Positions 17,586 through 26,390 of a stretch of DNA of 64,000 nucleotides are shown piece after piece (the stretch's first letter is position 1; each line of letters begins with the position of its first letter). The stretch is from Leptolyngbya subtilissima AS-A7 (GTDB lineage: Bacteria > Cyanobacteriota > Cyanobacteriia > Phormidesmidales > Phormidesmidaceae). Location of the stretch: assembly GCF_039962255.1 (NCBI RefSeq), contig NZ_JAMPKY010000005.1:186001-250000 (forward strand). Direction: 5' to 3'. A program made the translations under genes and the position numbers. The notes beneath the pieces are model-generated. The model worked only from the letters and a program-made list of their open reading frames with translations. It searched no databases and was not told the DNA's origin.

Positions 17586-18422
17586 CTAGGCGTCGGCGTG
17601 GGCGTGGCGGTTGTAGAGAAAGTCGAGGGCTTCGTTGCGCAGCTCGTAGAATTTGGGGTCTTCCATCATGCGGGCGCGATCGCGGGGGCGGGCAAAGGGC
17701 ACCAGCATAACTTCGCCAATTTTGGCGGCGGGGCCGTTGGTCATCATCACGACGCGATCGCTTAAAAACAGCGCTTCGTCGATGTCGTGAGTGATCATCA
17801 GTACGGTGATCTGGTGGTCTTGCCAGATTTTCAGCAACTCCTCTTGGAGCTCTTCTCGGGTAATCGGATCCAGTGCACCGAAGGGTTCGTCAAGAATTAG
17901 CACCTTGGGGCGCAGGGCGAGGGCGCGGGCAATGCAGACCCGCTGCTTCATGCCGCCAGAGAGGGCACTGGGCTTTTTGTTGGCCACGTCGGCCAGGCCC
18001 ACCATCTCCAGGTGCTCCATGACGATGTGCTTTTTCGCGGCTTCGGGCTTCTTGGGGAAGACCGAATTCACGCCCAGGTAAATGTTTTCGTAGGCGGTGA
18101 GCCAGGGCAGCAGGGAGTAGTTTTGAAACACCACCATGCGATCGGGGCCGGGAGCTTGAATCGGCAGGGTTTGCAGGCGCACTTCGCCGTTGGTGGGTTG
18201 GCGAAACCCGGCCACCATATCGAGCAGGGTCGATTTGCCGCAGCCGGAATGGCCAATGACGCAGACAAATTCCCCCTCGTTGATGGCGAGGTCGATGCCG
18301 TCGAGCACGACGAAGTCGCCGGTGGGGGTGGGGTAAACCTTGGAGAGGTTGTCGAAAATCAGGAACGGTTCCTGAGTCTGAAGGTGGGTGGTGGATTGGG
18401 TAGGAGTATTTAGCACTTGCAT
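17586..18422 (-). CDS. nrtD: Nitrate ABC transporter ATPase subunit
   Basis: NrtD is one of the two ATPases that drive the nitrate/nitrite importer NrtABCD at the inner membrane. The 278-residue protein has Walker [10 protein letters not shown] (about 57-65), the signature ALSGGMKQR, Walker B VLILDEP and the switch histidine in MITHDIDEA. It is the last gene of the nrt cluster, 87 bases after nrtC; the spacer holds two short repeats. The order A-B-C-D on one strand and the fused partner NrtC make the assignment firm. Confidence 0.93.
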   Translation of the reverse strand: MQVLNTPTQSTTHLQTQEPFLIFDNLSKVYPTPTGDFVVLDGIDLAINEGEFVCVIGHSGCGKSTLLDMVAGFRQPTNGEVRLQTLPIQAPGPDRMVVFQNYSLLPWLTAYENIYLGVNSVFPKKPEAAKKHIVMEHLEMVGLADVANKKPSALSGGMKQRVCIARALALRPKVLILDEPFGALDPITREELQEELLKIWQDHQITVLMITHDIDEALFLSDRVVMMTNGPAAKIGEVMLVPFARPRDRARMMEDPKFYELRNEALDFLYNRHAHADA

Positions 18423-18453
18423 GGTCGGGGGGTGTGGATGGGTGGGTGGTGGA

Positions 18454-18472
18454 GGCTGAGCACTGCTCAGCC
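18454..18472. repeat. Short palindrome in the nrtC-nrtD spacer
   Basis: GGCTGAGCA and its complement TGCTCAGCC flank a single C, and the right arm continues into CCTACGG. It resembles the GTAGGGGC family. A GGATGGGTGGG stretch lies just before it (18430-18452). Confidence 0.6.
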
Positions 18473-18509
18473 CCTACGGCGAGTTCGTTGCACAGGCAGG
18501 GGGAGAGAA

Positions 18510-20510
18510 TTAGCGGATAGTCACGGCATCCATTAGCACTTCTTCGATGCGTAGGTCGCGCTTGATGGCGAACTGATCCAGGTATTTCAGCGGCTCGTCA
18601 GGGTCAAAGACCGGGCCATCGAACAGATGAATGGGGTGGCGATCGCGCCCCGTATCCACCAGCCCCAGCTCGCGGGCAGCCTGGCCAAAGATGTCGGCCC
18701 GCTTCACCCGCTCGGCCACGGCTAGCCAGTTGCGGGGAAAGGGGGTAATGCCCCAGCGGGCCATCTGGGTCATCATCCACACCGCCTCAGAGACATCGGG
18801 GTAGTTGGCCTTGCCGGTAAAGAACTGAATGTAGTTGAGCACCTGCTCGGGCTGGCTGCCGTCGCCGCGATCGTAGGGGTCTAGGAAGCCCTGGCGAATG
18901 TGGGCTTCATCGGCCCCAACGTACTCGGGTTTGCAGAGCAGGTCGGCAATTTCTTCGCGGTTGCGGCGATCGTCGCAGTATTCGCAGGCTTCGAGCAGCG
19001 CTTTGACTAGGGCCACATGGGTTTTGGGATACTGTTCGGCCCAGGCTTCGGTGACGCCCAGCACTTTCTCCAGGTGGCCAGGCCAGATGTCGTTGTCGGT
19101 CGCCATTACCACGCCCAGCCCTTCGCTAACGGCGCGGGCATTCCAGGGTTCACCGACGCAATAGCCGTCGATGGAGCCCGACTTGAGGGTCGAGACCATC
19201 TGCGCCGGCGGAATCACCGTGACGCTGACATCGCGATCGGGGTCAATGCCGCCAGCGGCCAGCCAGTAGCGCAGCAGCAGGTTGTGCATTGAGGTGGGGT
19301 GTACCGCCGCCAGGGTGTGCACCTGGTCAGGGCGGCGATCGATCGCTGCTTTGAAGTCGGCAAGGCTGCGCACCCCGGCATCAAACAGCCGCTTGCTGAA
19401 GGTAATGGCATTGCCGTTGCGGCTGAGGGTGAGGGCGCTGACCATGGGTCGGGGGCGCTGGTTGCCGTAGCCCAGGGTCATGCCCAGGGGCATGCCAGCT
19501 ACCATCATGGCGGCGTCGAGGCGACCGGTGGCCACGCCGTCGGCGATCGCATTCCAGCTCGGCTCGCGGTTGAGCGTTACATTGCTCAGGCCGTGGGCCT
19601 CAAACAGGCCCTTTTCTTTGGCTACTACCAGAGGCGCGCAATCTACCAGGGGGATAAAGCCCAACTCCAGATTCACCTTCTCCAGGCCGTTGGCGGCCAC
19701 GGCCACCACGGGCTTGGCCTTGTGCAGCTTGGCCCGCTTCTGCTGGTTGAGGAAGTAGACAATCTCGTTGCGCAGGCTGTAGTAGTTGGGGTGCTTGACC
19801 ACCTCCATGCGCTCGCGGGGCCGGGGAAAGGGCACATCGACAATCTGGCCGACGTGGGCCTCGGGGCCGTTGGTCATTAGCACGATGCGATCGCTCAGCA
19901 GTAGCGCCTCATCCACATCGTGGGTGACCATGACGCAGGTAACTTCGTTCTCCTGGCAAATCTGCATCAGCTGCTCTTGCAGCCCGCCGCGGGTCAGCGC
20001 ATCCAAGGCCCCAAAAGGTTCATCCAGCAGCAGCAGCTTGGGGCGAATAGCTAGGGCGCGGGCGATCGCCACCCGCTGTTTCATGCCGCCGGAGATTTGG
20101 CCAGGGCGCTTGTGGGCTGCCTTTTGCAGACCAACCATCTCGATGTGGTGGTCGATCATGCGATCGCGCACCGCCTGGGGGTGCTTCTTCATCACCCGGT
20201 CTACCGCCAGGGCGATGTTTTCGCGCACCGTCAGCCAGGGCAGCAACGAGTAGTTTTGAAACACCACCATGCGATCGGGGCCAGGTTCTGTGACCTGCCG
20301 CCCCTCGAGCACAACGCCGCCCGCGCTGGGCTGGTCGAGGCCCGAGAGAATGTTGAGCAGGGTCGATTTGCCGCAGCCCGAGTGGCCAACTAGCGAGACA
20401 AATTCCCCCTTGTGAATTTGCAGGTCAATGTTTTTGAGGGCAATGTACTCGCCGCCGTGGGGCAGCTTAAAGACGCGATCGATGTGGTCAACTTCAACAA
20501 AGACAGCCAT
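18510..20510 (-). CDS. nrtC: Nitrate ABC transporter ATPase fused to a substrate-binding-like domain
   Basis: NrtC couples ATP hydrolysis to nitrate import and carries a C-terminal NrtA-like domain linked in other cyanobacteria to inhibition by ammonium. The ABC domain (residues 1 to about 255) has [24 protein letters not shown] and MVTHDVDEA. The C-terminal domain (about 275-660) resembles NrtA, with [21 protein letters not shown] and VGEPWNARA. The ATG at 20510 ([14 protein letters not shown]) gives 666 residues, the usual length; a longer reading back to 20630 runs through a repeat-containing spacer and is not credible. Confidence 0.93.
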   Translation of the reverse strand: MAVFVEVDHIDRVFKLPHGGEYIALKNIDLQIHKGEFVSLVGHSGCGKSTLLNILSGLDQPSAGGVVLEGRQVTEPGPDRMVVFQNYSLLPWLTVRENIALAVDRVMKKHPQAVRDRMIDHHIEMVGLQKAAHKRPGQISGGMKQRVAIARALAIRPKLLLLDEPFGALDALTRGGLQEQLMQICQENEVTCVMVTHDVDEALLLSDRIVLMTNGPEAHVGQIVDVPFPRPRERMEVVKHPNYYSLRNEIVYFLNQQKRAKLHKAKPVVAVAANGLEKVNLELGFIPLVDCAPLVVAKEKGLFEAHGLSNVTLNREPSWNAIADGVATGRLDAAMMVAGMPLGMTLGYGNQRPRPMVSALTLSRNGNAITFSKRLFDAGVRSLADFKAAIDRRPDQVHTLAAVHPTSMHNLLLRYWLAAGGIDPDRDVSVTVIPPAQMVSTLKSGSIDGYCVGEPWNARAVSEGLGVVMATDNDIWPGHLEKVLGVTEAWAEQYPKTHVALVKALLEACEYCDDRRNREEIADLLCKPEYVGADEAHIRQGFLDPYDRGDGSQPEQVLNYIQFFTGKANYPDVSEAVWMMTQMARWGITPFPRNWLAVAERVKRADIFGQAARELGLVDTGRDRHPIHLFDGPVFDPDEPLKYLDQFAIKRDLRIEEVLMDAVTIR

Positions 20511-20610
20511 GGTGCGCAGGGAGTGAAGGTGCAGCAGAATGCGAGAATTTTGGCTTGGCAATTTTGAACTTGGGAGGGTTCCGGCTCCCCTCTTCCAGGA
20601 GGAGAGGGCC

Positions 20611-20633
20611 GTAGGGTGGGCACTGCCCACTAC
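20611..20633. repeat. GTAGGGTGGGCA palindrome
   Basis: GTAGGGTGGGCA, a single C, then TGCCCAC and TAC form a short palindrome in the nrtB-nrtC spacer. Its centre (GCACTGC) matches the palindromes at 18454 and 37459. Confidence 0.6.
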
Positions 20634-20712
20634 AAACCCTTGGCAGAATCACAGGTTTGATGCGGCGTTTAATGAGCAGTGAACTATTGCCGCAATAGGA
20701 GGGGTTTTGGCT

Positions 20713-20748
20713 CCCCTCTCCTCGAGGGAGAGGGGTTGGGGGAGAGGC
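20713..20748. repeat. CCCCTCTCC hairpin repeat, nrtB-nrtC spacer
   Basis: Nine-base arms CCCCTCTCC and GGAGAGGGG (20713-20721, 20727-20735) enclose TCGAG and are followed by TTGGGGGAGAGG. The same element with its trailing motif recurs at 21682. It could form an mRNA hairpin inside the operon transcript. Confidence 0.7.
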
Positions 20749-20750
20749 CT

Positions 20751-21596
20751 CTACTGCTTTTCCTCTTCGGGCAGCACTAGGCCGCCAATAAACACAATCA
20801 GGCGATCGAGCAGCAGGCCGACAATGCCGACGTAGAGAATGGCGATGATAATGTCGCTGATGCGGGAGCTGTTCCAGGCATCCCAGATGAAGAAGCCGAT
20901 GCCCACGCCGCCAATCAGCATCTCAGCCGCCACGATCGCCAGCCAAGACAGACCAATGCCTATTCTGAGGCCCGTGAAAATGTATGGCACGGTAGCAGGA
21001 AACAGAATCTTAAAGAAGTACTGCGACTTAGACAGCTGGAGCACCCGCGCTACGTTGTTGTAGTCCTGGGGAATTTGGCGCACACCCTCGGTGGTGTTGA
21101 TGATGATGGGCCAGATTGCCGTGATGAAAATCACGAAAATAGCGGAAGGATTGGCCTGCTGAAACGCCGCCAGCGAAATTGGCAGCCAGGCTAGGGGCGG
21201 CACCGTCCGCAGGATTTGAAAGAGCGGGTCGAGGGCGCTATACATCAATGAGCTGGTGCCTACCAAAATGCCCAGAGCGATGCCCACAACCGCCGCCAGG
21301 GTAAAGCCCAAGGCTACCCGTTGCAGACTGGTCCACACCTGCCAAAACAGGCCTTTGTCGGTGCCACCGTAGTTGAAGAAGGGGTTGATGATCAGCTCCC
21401 AGGTGTCTTGCACCGTGCGCACTGGGGTGGGCAGGTTGGCGTCAGGCCCCATAGTGAGCACTTGCCAGATCACCAAGAAGATTAGAATCGCCACCACCGG
21501 CGGAATCAGTGCCTTGAGCGAGTCTAGAGACGAGTTGGCAAGCTTTTGCAGGTTAAAGCGCGATCGCGCCGGACGAATATCGAGAGGTGCCGTCAT
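20751..21596 (-). CDS. nrtB: Nitrate ABC transporter permease
   Basis: NrtB forms the membrane channel of the nitrate importer. The 281-residue protein has about six membrane segments and the binding-protein-dependent permease core (about 85-270). Its cytoplasmic coupling loop is around residues 175-205 (NNVARVLQLSKSQYFFKILFP), where it would dock with the NrtC/NrtD ATPases. GGAG lies about 12 bases before the ATG. It sits between nrtA and nrtC, separated from each by a spacer with a CCCCTCTCC hairpin. Confidence 0.94.
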   Translation of the reverse strand: MTAPLDIRPARSRFNLQKLANSSLDSLKALIPPVVAILIFLVIWQVLTMGPDANLPTPVRTVQDTWELIINPFFNYGGTDKGLFWQVWTSLQRVALGFTLAAVVGIALGILVGTSSLMYSALDPLFQILRTVPPLAWLPISLAAFQQANPSAIFVIFITAIWPIIINTTEGVRQIPQDYNNVARVLQLSKSQYFFKILFPATVPYIFTGLRIGIGLSWLAIVAAEMLIGGVGIGFFIWDAWNSSRISDIIIAILYVGIVGLLLDRLIVFIGGLVLPEEEKQ

Positions 21597-21681
21597 TGCA
21601 ATATATCTCCAGACTTATGGCAGAGAACCGAGCGAGCTAATTAAACAGGCAAAGCAGGTAAAGATGAAGGCCTTCTCCGGC

Positions 21682-21716
21682 CCCCTCTCCCACCGGGAGA
21701 GGGGTTGGGGGAGAGG
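21682..21716. repeat. CCCCTCTCCC hairpin repeat, nrtA-nrtB spacer
   Basis: Perfect ten-base arms CCCCTCTCCC and GGGAGAGGGG (21682-21691, 21695-21704) enclose ACC, followed by TTGGGGGAGAGG. It is the second copy of the element seen at 20713. Confidence 0.75.
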
Positions 21717-21743
21717 GAACGGCGGGCAGCGCCCTACAGAGAT

Positions 21744-23054
21744 CTACACCCGCTTGATCTTCAGGCTGTCGAGGTACGCCTGAGGATCTTCGGGGTCGAA
21801 GGTAATGCCGTCGAAGAAGGTCTCAACTCCGCGAGAGGTGCTCTTGGGAATCATGGCTTCTTGGCCCAGGGCGGTGGCCGCTTCGCGCCAGAGGTCTTCG
21901 CGGTTGACCGCATCGACCCAGGCCTTGGTGTCGGTATCGGCGGGCAGCTTACCCCAGCGAATATTCTCAGTTAAGAACCACAGATCGTGGCTCTTGAAGG
22001 GGTAGGAGGCATTGTCAGCCCAGTATTTCTGCATCAAGTCGGGCAAATCTTCGACCCGGTCTGTGCCAAAGTCGAACTTCCCTTGGGAGCGATCGATGAT
22101 GTCTTCAAAGGGCACGTTAAACCAGGCCCGTTCAGAGAGAATATTGCACATTTCCTCCTTGTTCTCAGGCTGATCACACCACATCGCGCCCTCTAGCACG
22201 CCCATCAGCAGCGCCTTAGCGGCCTTGGGATTAGCATCGACCCAGTCAGCCCGCATACCCAGAGCTTTCTCGGGGTGGTCTTTCCAGATTTCGCCCGTAG
22301 TCAGAGCGTTGTAGCCAATCTTTTGGTTCACCAATTGCAGGGGCCAGGGTTCGCCTACGCAGAAGGCATCCATATTGCCCACCTTGATGTTGGCCACCAT
22401 CTGAGGCGGCGGCACCACAATGGTCGAGATATCTTGGTCAGGGTCAATGCCGCCAGCGGCTAGCCAGTAGCGCATCCACATGTCGTGAGTGCCACCGGGG
22501 AAGGTCACCGCTGCCTTGAGTTCTTTGCCTTCGGCCTTGCGCTTGGCAAACACTTCTTTGAGCGGGCTGCTGTCTTTGGTGACCTTAAGATCGAGGTAGT
22601 CGTTCGAGAGCGAGATGCCCTGGCCGTTGGTGTTGAGGCGGGCCAAAATGTACATCGGCACCTTTTTGCCGTCGGTGACAATACCCTCAGAGATCAGGTA
22701 GGGCATGGGGGTGAGAATGTGCGCCCCGTCGATGCCGCCGCCGCCAGAGCCCAGCACCAGGTTGTCGCGGGTGGTGCCCCAAGAGGCCTGCTTCTCGACC
22801 GATACGTCGGTCATGCCGTACTTATCAAAGAAGCCTTTGACCTTGGCGATGATCAGCGGGGCAGAGTCGGTTAGCGCAATAAAGCCCAGCTTGGCGGTAG
22901 TCGTTTCTGGGGCCTCGGCCGAGTTGGTGGGCGCTGCGGCTGGGGTATCTGACGAAACTGAGTCAGATTCCTGACTGCAAGCGTGGAGCAGCACAGTACC
23001 GGCTGCTGCGGTGCCGGCGGTCATCAAAAATCTACGGCGATTTAGTCGAGTCAT
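21744..23054 (-). CDS. nrtA: Nitrate-binding lipoprotein of the NrtABCD transporter
   Basis: NrtA captures nitrate or nitrite in the periplasm for NrtBCD. From the ATG at 23054 the protein has 436 residues. It starts with an arginine-rich leader (NRRRFLM) and a lipobox ending at C26 (LLHAC), so it is probably exported, possibly by the Tat route, and lipid-anchored. The mature part shows [32 protein letters not shown] and FCVGEPWP, as in the family and in the C-terminal half of NrtC. GGAG lies about 12 bases upstream; a TTG nine codons earlier is a weaker start. It leads the operon behind an NtcA-type promoter. Confidence 0.94.
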   Translation of the reverse strand: MTRLNRRRFLMTAGTAAAGTVLLHACSQESDSVSSDTPAAAPTNSAEAPETTTAKLGFIALTDSAPLIIAKVKGFFDKYGMTDVSVEKQASWGTTRDNLVLGSGGGGIDGAHILTPMPYLISEGIVTDGKKVPMYILARLNTNGQGISLSNDYLDLKVTKDSSPLKEVFAKRKAEGKELKAAVTFPGGTHDMWMRYWLAAGGIDPDQDISTIVVPPPQMVANIKVGNMDAFCVGEPWPLQLVNQKIGYNALTTGEIWKDHPEKALGMRADWVDANPKAAKALLMGVLEGAMWCDQPENKEEMCNILSERAWFNVPFEDIIDRSQGKFDFGTDRVEDLPDLMQKYWADNASYPFKSHDLWFLTENIRWGKLPADTDTKAWVDAVNREDLWREAATALGQEAMIPKSTSRGVETFFDGITFDPEDPQAYLDSLKIKRV

Positions 23055-23465
23055 AGTTGCGCTCACTCCAACGTTAGGCAATGCAATGAATTGGAAAAAT
23101 GATCGGGTAGCGGCGTCTCACCGTTATAGTCGTCCCTAAGAAAACCTGAATCTCAACCCAAATTGCTGCTCACAGATGCCGGTGTTTAGCTCTCTATAGA
23201 ATCAGAAATTGCCTAAACAAACTGTGGCAATGTTGGCAGAACAAACAAAAAATAGGTGATTGATTAGTAGGCTTTGGGCTAGGATTCGTCCCCAGGGCAG
23301 CCAAGCTCCAGGTTGGCTGCTGCAAAAAGAAGAACTTCTCTGTCTGGTTAAACCGTTTCGGCAAAGCAATGTTTAGGATTTACAAAGCCGTAGCTCCACG
23401 ATTTTTGACTTATTAAAATACTGAGGGAAAAGCCGGCGTTTATGCGGTCTTACACTGCGGTATTT
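23055..23465 (-). other. Long 5' leader of the nrt operon
   Basis: If transcription starts just after the -10 box at 23472-23477, the nrtA leader is about 410 bases. It contains a perfect 8-bp hairpin (GCAGCCAA at 23297-23304 with TTGGCTGC at 23313-23320). No open frame or known riboswitch was recognised. A second promoter closer to nrtA cannot be excluded. Confidence 0.45.
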
Positions 23466-23471
23466 GAGATT

Positions 23472-23513
23472 AAATTATTCAAACTTTGCAACGTGTTTTG
23501 TATTTTTGGTTAC
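23472..23513 (-). promoter_or_regulatory. NtcA-activated promoter of nrtABCD
   Basis: The palindrome GTA-N8-TAC at 23500-23513 matches the NtcA consensus exactly. On the minus strand it is followed by exactly 22 bases and then TAATTT (23477-23472), which fits the TAN3T -10 box. This is the classical layout of an NtcA-activated promoter, switched on under nitrogen limitation. The same spacing on the plus strand does not give a TAN3T box, so the site points to nrtA. Confidence 0.85.
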
Positions 23514-23669
23514 GCTTTGTAGCAAGCCATCCTCTTATCGCATGAGCGACATGTAGGATTTGCATAATTCGCCGGGTAGGCCAGGTCTCAGCCCAGCGCT
23601 TACCATAACGACAGCCCAAGCTATGGGTTGAGGGTTATGTAGAGGGCTGCTCTAGGAGCGATCGCAACC

Positions 23670-24434
23670 ATGGTGTTGCCAACGAAGTGGCGAATATTGC
23701 TGACGGTGCTACCGCTGACGGGCCTGTACGGGCTGGCTAAGGTGGCCGTACACCGCTTGAACTGGGAACCGTGGGCCTTTGACCCCCTCACTGGGTCGCT
23801 ATTTGGGGCGGCAACTTTTGTGATTGCCTTTGTGCTCAACGGCACCTTAAGCGACTTTAAGGCCAGTGCCGATATGCCGGTGCAGGTGGCCAATGCCATC
23901 GAGGCCATTCAAGACAGCAATTTATTGGTGGCTAAGGCCAACGGAGAGTATGACCCTATCCCCCTAACTCAAAATCTGGTGGCTATTTTGCAGGCCACCC
24001 TCGACTGGCTAGAGCAAGAAAAACCCCAGGCTGCGATCGCTCCTGCCCTCGACCAGCTCAACGTCTCCCTGGTGGGGATGCTGCCCTACACCAGTGGCCC
24101 CATCATCAGCCGCACCCAGGCCGAACAGGCCAAAATTCGCCTGCTGCTCGCTTACATTGGCATCAATCGCGATACCGACTTTATCGGCCCGGCCTACGTG
24201 CTGCTAGAGCTATTTTTGGTGGGAGTCTTGTGCGCCCTGCTGCTAATTGGGGCTGCCAGCTTTAGCGAAACCCTAGTGGTGTCGTGCTTGCTGTTTACTG
24301 CCTTTACCTATTTGCTGCTGTTAATTCGCGATTTAGATAACCCATTTCAATACGATGGGCGATCGAGCGTTGATGCTGACCTGTCAATCCTGGCGGCCCT
24401 GCGCGATCGCCTCCAGCAAACCCTGGCACCGTAA
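23670..24434 (+). CDS. Membrane protein of unknown function, possibly bestrophin-like
   Basis: The 254-residue protein has two N-terminal hydrophobic segments (about 8-28 and 45-60), a soluble middle (65-170) and two C-terminal segments (about 172-192 and 198-215), then a short cytoplasmic tail. This two-plus-two arrangement around a helical middle, with DLDNPFQY near the end, resembles bestrophin-like/DUF4239 proteins, but the match is by eye. The ATG at 23670 follows TCTAGGAGCG, an adequate ribosome site. It is divergent from nrtA and ends in a hairpin. Confidence 0.65.
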   Translation: MVLPTKWRILLTVLPLTGLYGLAKVAVHRLNWEPWAFDPLTGSLFGAATFVIAFVLNGTLSDFKASADMPVQVANAIEAIQDSNLLVAKANGEYDPIPLTQNLVAILQATLDWLEQEKPQAAIAPALDQLNVSLVGMLPYTSGPIISRTQAEQAKIRLLLAYIGINRDTDFIGPAYVLLELFLVGVLCALLLIGAASFSETLVVSCLLFTAFTYLLLLIRDLDNPFQYDGRSSVDADLSILAALRDRLQQTLAP

Positions 24435-24452
24435 CGGCACCTTAAAAAGGAC

Positions 24453-24498
24453 CGGGTATCTGACAGGCCGCCAACGCTGGCACCAGCTCAGATACCCG
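24453..24498. terminator. Hairpin between convergent genes
   Basis: Perfect 11-bp arms CGGGTATCTGA (24453-24463) and TCAGATACCCG (24488-24498) enclose a 24-base loop just after the stop of the membrane protein and before the end of the facing gene. Confidence 0.55.
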
Positions 24499-24536
24499 AT
24501 CCCTCAGCCGAGACGCCTGAGTTGAGGAGTCTCGCC

Positions 24537-24974
24537 CTACAAAAATTTGTTGGCCATGCCGATCAGCCCGGCCATTTGACCCAGATCAACCTCGCCGGAG
24601 AGCACCTTTTGCAGCAGTCCGCCGCCCTGGCTGTTCGACCCTTTGACCAAAAATTGAGCGATCAGCGGGGTCAAGCTTCTGACCATGGCCGGATCGGCCC
24701 CGACCCGCTGGGCGATCGCGCTAATCTGCTCATTGGCCAGCAAGCGATCCACGGCACCGGTCGCGGCGACGGTTTTCAGCGTCCCCATCAACCCTCCCGG
24801 ATTGCCTCTGCCTTTATCTTGCAGCACACCCTGCAGGCTGCTGGCGATGCCGCCAATTTTGTTGTTGTCCACCGGAGCGTTGTTGAGGTTCCCCAGCAGC
24901 GTGCCGATCAGGCTACCGTTAGCTTCGGTATCGGAGGAGGCGATCGCCTGGTTGACTATACCCATTAAATCCAT
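24537..24974 (-). CDS. Small DUF937/YidB-like protein
   Basis: The 145-residue soluble, helix-rich protein has runs of Gly, Leu and Asn and a central stretch (LTPLIAQFLVKGSNSQGGGLLQKV, here about residues 101-125) that recalls the DUF937 family of unknown function. It has no signal peptide. It stands alone between convergent and same-strand neighbours. The family assignment is tentative. Confidence 0.6.
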   Translation of the reverse strand: MDLMGIVNQAIASSDTEANGSLIGTLLGNLNNAPVDNNKIGGIASSLQGVLQDKGRGNPGGLMGTLKTVAATGAVDRLLANEQISAIAQRVGADPAMVRSLTPLIAQFLVKGSNSQGGGLLQKVLSGEVDLGQMAGLIGMANKFL

Positions 24975-25057
24975 TGTTTCACCGTTTGAATTACGTTTTG
25001 CACAGGCTAAACTCTTTGCCCAGCAACGGCAAGGCGGTTTTGGCCTAGGACTGGCCC

Positions 25058-26047
25058 CTACCGGGCACTACCGGCGGTCAAGCTAAAGCGCTTGGCGCGA
25101 TCGCTCTTTTCCTCAAAGTCGATCACCGGCCCCAGAGGCACGATCTGGTGCGGGTTCACGCCAGGATGGCTCATGTAGTAATGGCGCTTAATGTGGTCCA
25201 TATTGCAGGTGTTTTTAAAGGCGGGCTGCTGGTACAGATCGCGCAGGTAGCCCCACAGGTTGGGGTAATCGACAATGCGGCGCAGGTTGCACTTGAAATG
25301 CACGTAGTAGACCGCATCGAAGCGATAGAGGGTGGTGAATAGGCAGATATCGGCCTCAGTGAGGCGATCGCCGCACAGGTAGCGCTGGCGATCGAGCACG
25401 CCTTCCCAATGGTCGAGGGCGTCGAACAGCTCGGTCACCGCCTCTTCGTAAGCCGACTGTTTGGTGGCAAATCCGGCCCGATAGACGCCATTGTTGATGG
25501 GCTGATAGATCGCATCGATGGCGCTATCGATTTTGTCTTGCAGATTGGCGGGGTAGAGGTCAACGTCGTTGGTGGCCACCCCATTCCACTCGGTGTCGAG
25601 CATGCGAATGATCTCGCGCGACTCGTTGTTGACAATGGTGTTGGTCTGCTTATCCCACAGAATAGGCACCGTCACGCGGCCAGAAATGTCAGGCTTGGCC
25701 TTGACATAAATCTCTCGCAAATACTGCGCCCCGTTCACCACGTCAGGAATTGCTCCGGGGTAGTCGCTAAAGGCCCAGCCTTCCTCACCCATATAAGGAT
25801 CCACTACCGATACTGAAATCGCATCGGTGAGCCCCTTCAGCTCGCGCATGATCAGCGTGCGGTGTGCCCAGGGGCAGGCTAGTGAGACGTAGAGGTGGTA
25901 GCGATCGGCCTCTGGTTTAAACTCGCTAGAGCCGTCTGCCTTCGTGAAATGGTGAAAGTCGGTTTCGGGTCGTACAAAGCGGCCTTTATCGTCTTCTTGA
26001 CTGCGCTCTTTCTGCCACTGACCGTTCACAAGCAGGCCCAATCCCAT
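25058..26047 (-). CDS. Glutathionyl-hydroquinone reductase (omega-like glutathione S-transferase)
   Basis: Enzymes of this family reduce glutathionylated hydroquinones with glutathione in the cytoplasm. The 329-residue protein has the family's thioredoxin-like domain with the catalytic cysteine in SLACPWAHRT (near residue 60) and the substrate segment VVDPYMGEEGWAF. The helical C-terminal domain has CGDRLTEADICLFTTLYRFD and YVHFKCNLRRI. The ATG at 26047 has AAGGA 7 bases upstream and gives a normal N-terminus; an upstream in-frame start at 26134 is less likely. Confidence 0.9.
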   Translation of the reverse strand: MGLGLLVNGQWQKERSQEDDKGRFVRPETDFHHFTKADGSSEFKPEADRYHLYVSLACPWAHRTLIMRELKGLTDAISVSVVDPYMGEEGWAFSDYPGAIPDVVNGAQYLREIYVKAKPDISGRVTVPILWDKQTNTIVNNESREIIRMLDTEWNGVATNDVDLYPANLQDKIDSAIDAIYQPINNGVYRAGFATKQSAYEEAVTELFDALDHWEGVLDRQRYLCGDRLTEADICLFTTLYRFDAVYYVHFKCNLRRIVDYPNLWGYLRDLYQQPAFKNTCNMDHIKRHYYMSHPGVNPHQIVPLGPVIDFEEKSDRAKRFSLTAGSAR

Positions 26048-26390
26048 AGAGTTTCCTTTATGTTTTTTCACATTGCTGGTTGCAGCATACTGCGCTTCAC
26101 CCGTGCCGTCCTCTGGCGTGAGAAAGAACTCCATCGCTGGGAAGCAGAAGTCTCAGGGTTAAACACATCTTTAAAGCCGCTTTCCCACACTGACCTCAGC
26201 TTCGACGTTCTTAAGCGGCATTCAAGGGCATTGGTTACTTTGAGAACCGCCTTCATCGAGCCAAAGAAGTCACTTAAAACGGGGTGGAGGAAATCCAACT
26301 CAGGCATCTCATGAGTCGCTTTCAGGGCGATCGCATAGCTTCGCCCCGATGTGAGACGCTATAAACCAGTGTTATCTGGACTCGCTCCCT
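26048..26390. other. Intergenic region upstream of menB
   Basis: This 343-base spacer separates the divergent reductase and menB genes. It contains one HIP1 octamer near 26327. No repeat, RNA gene or convincing promoter was recognised, although both promoters should lie here. Confidence 0.5.

Noticed and set aside
18510-20630. Longer NrtC reading starting at 20630
   Set aside because: The extra 40 residues run through the palindromic and hairpin repeats of the spacer, and the ATG at 20510 gives the normal N-terminus and length.
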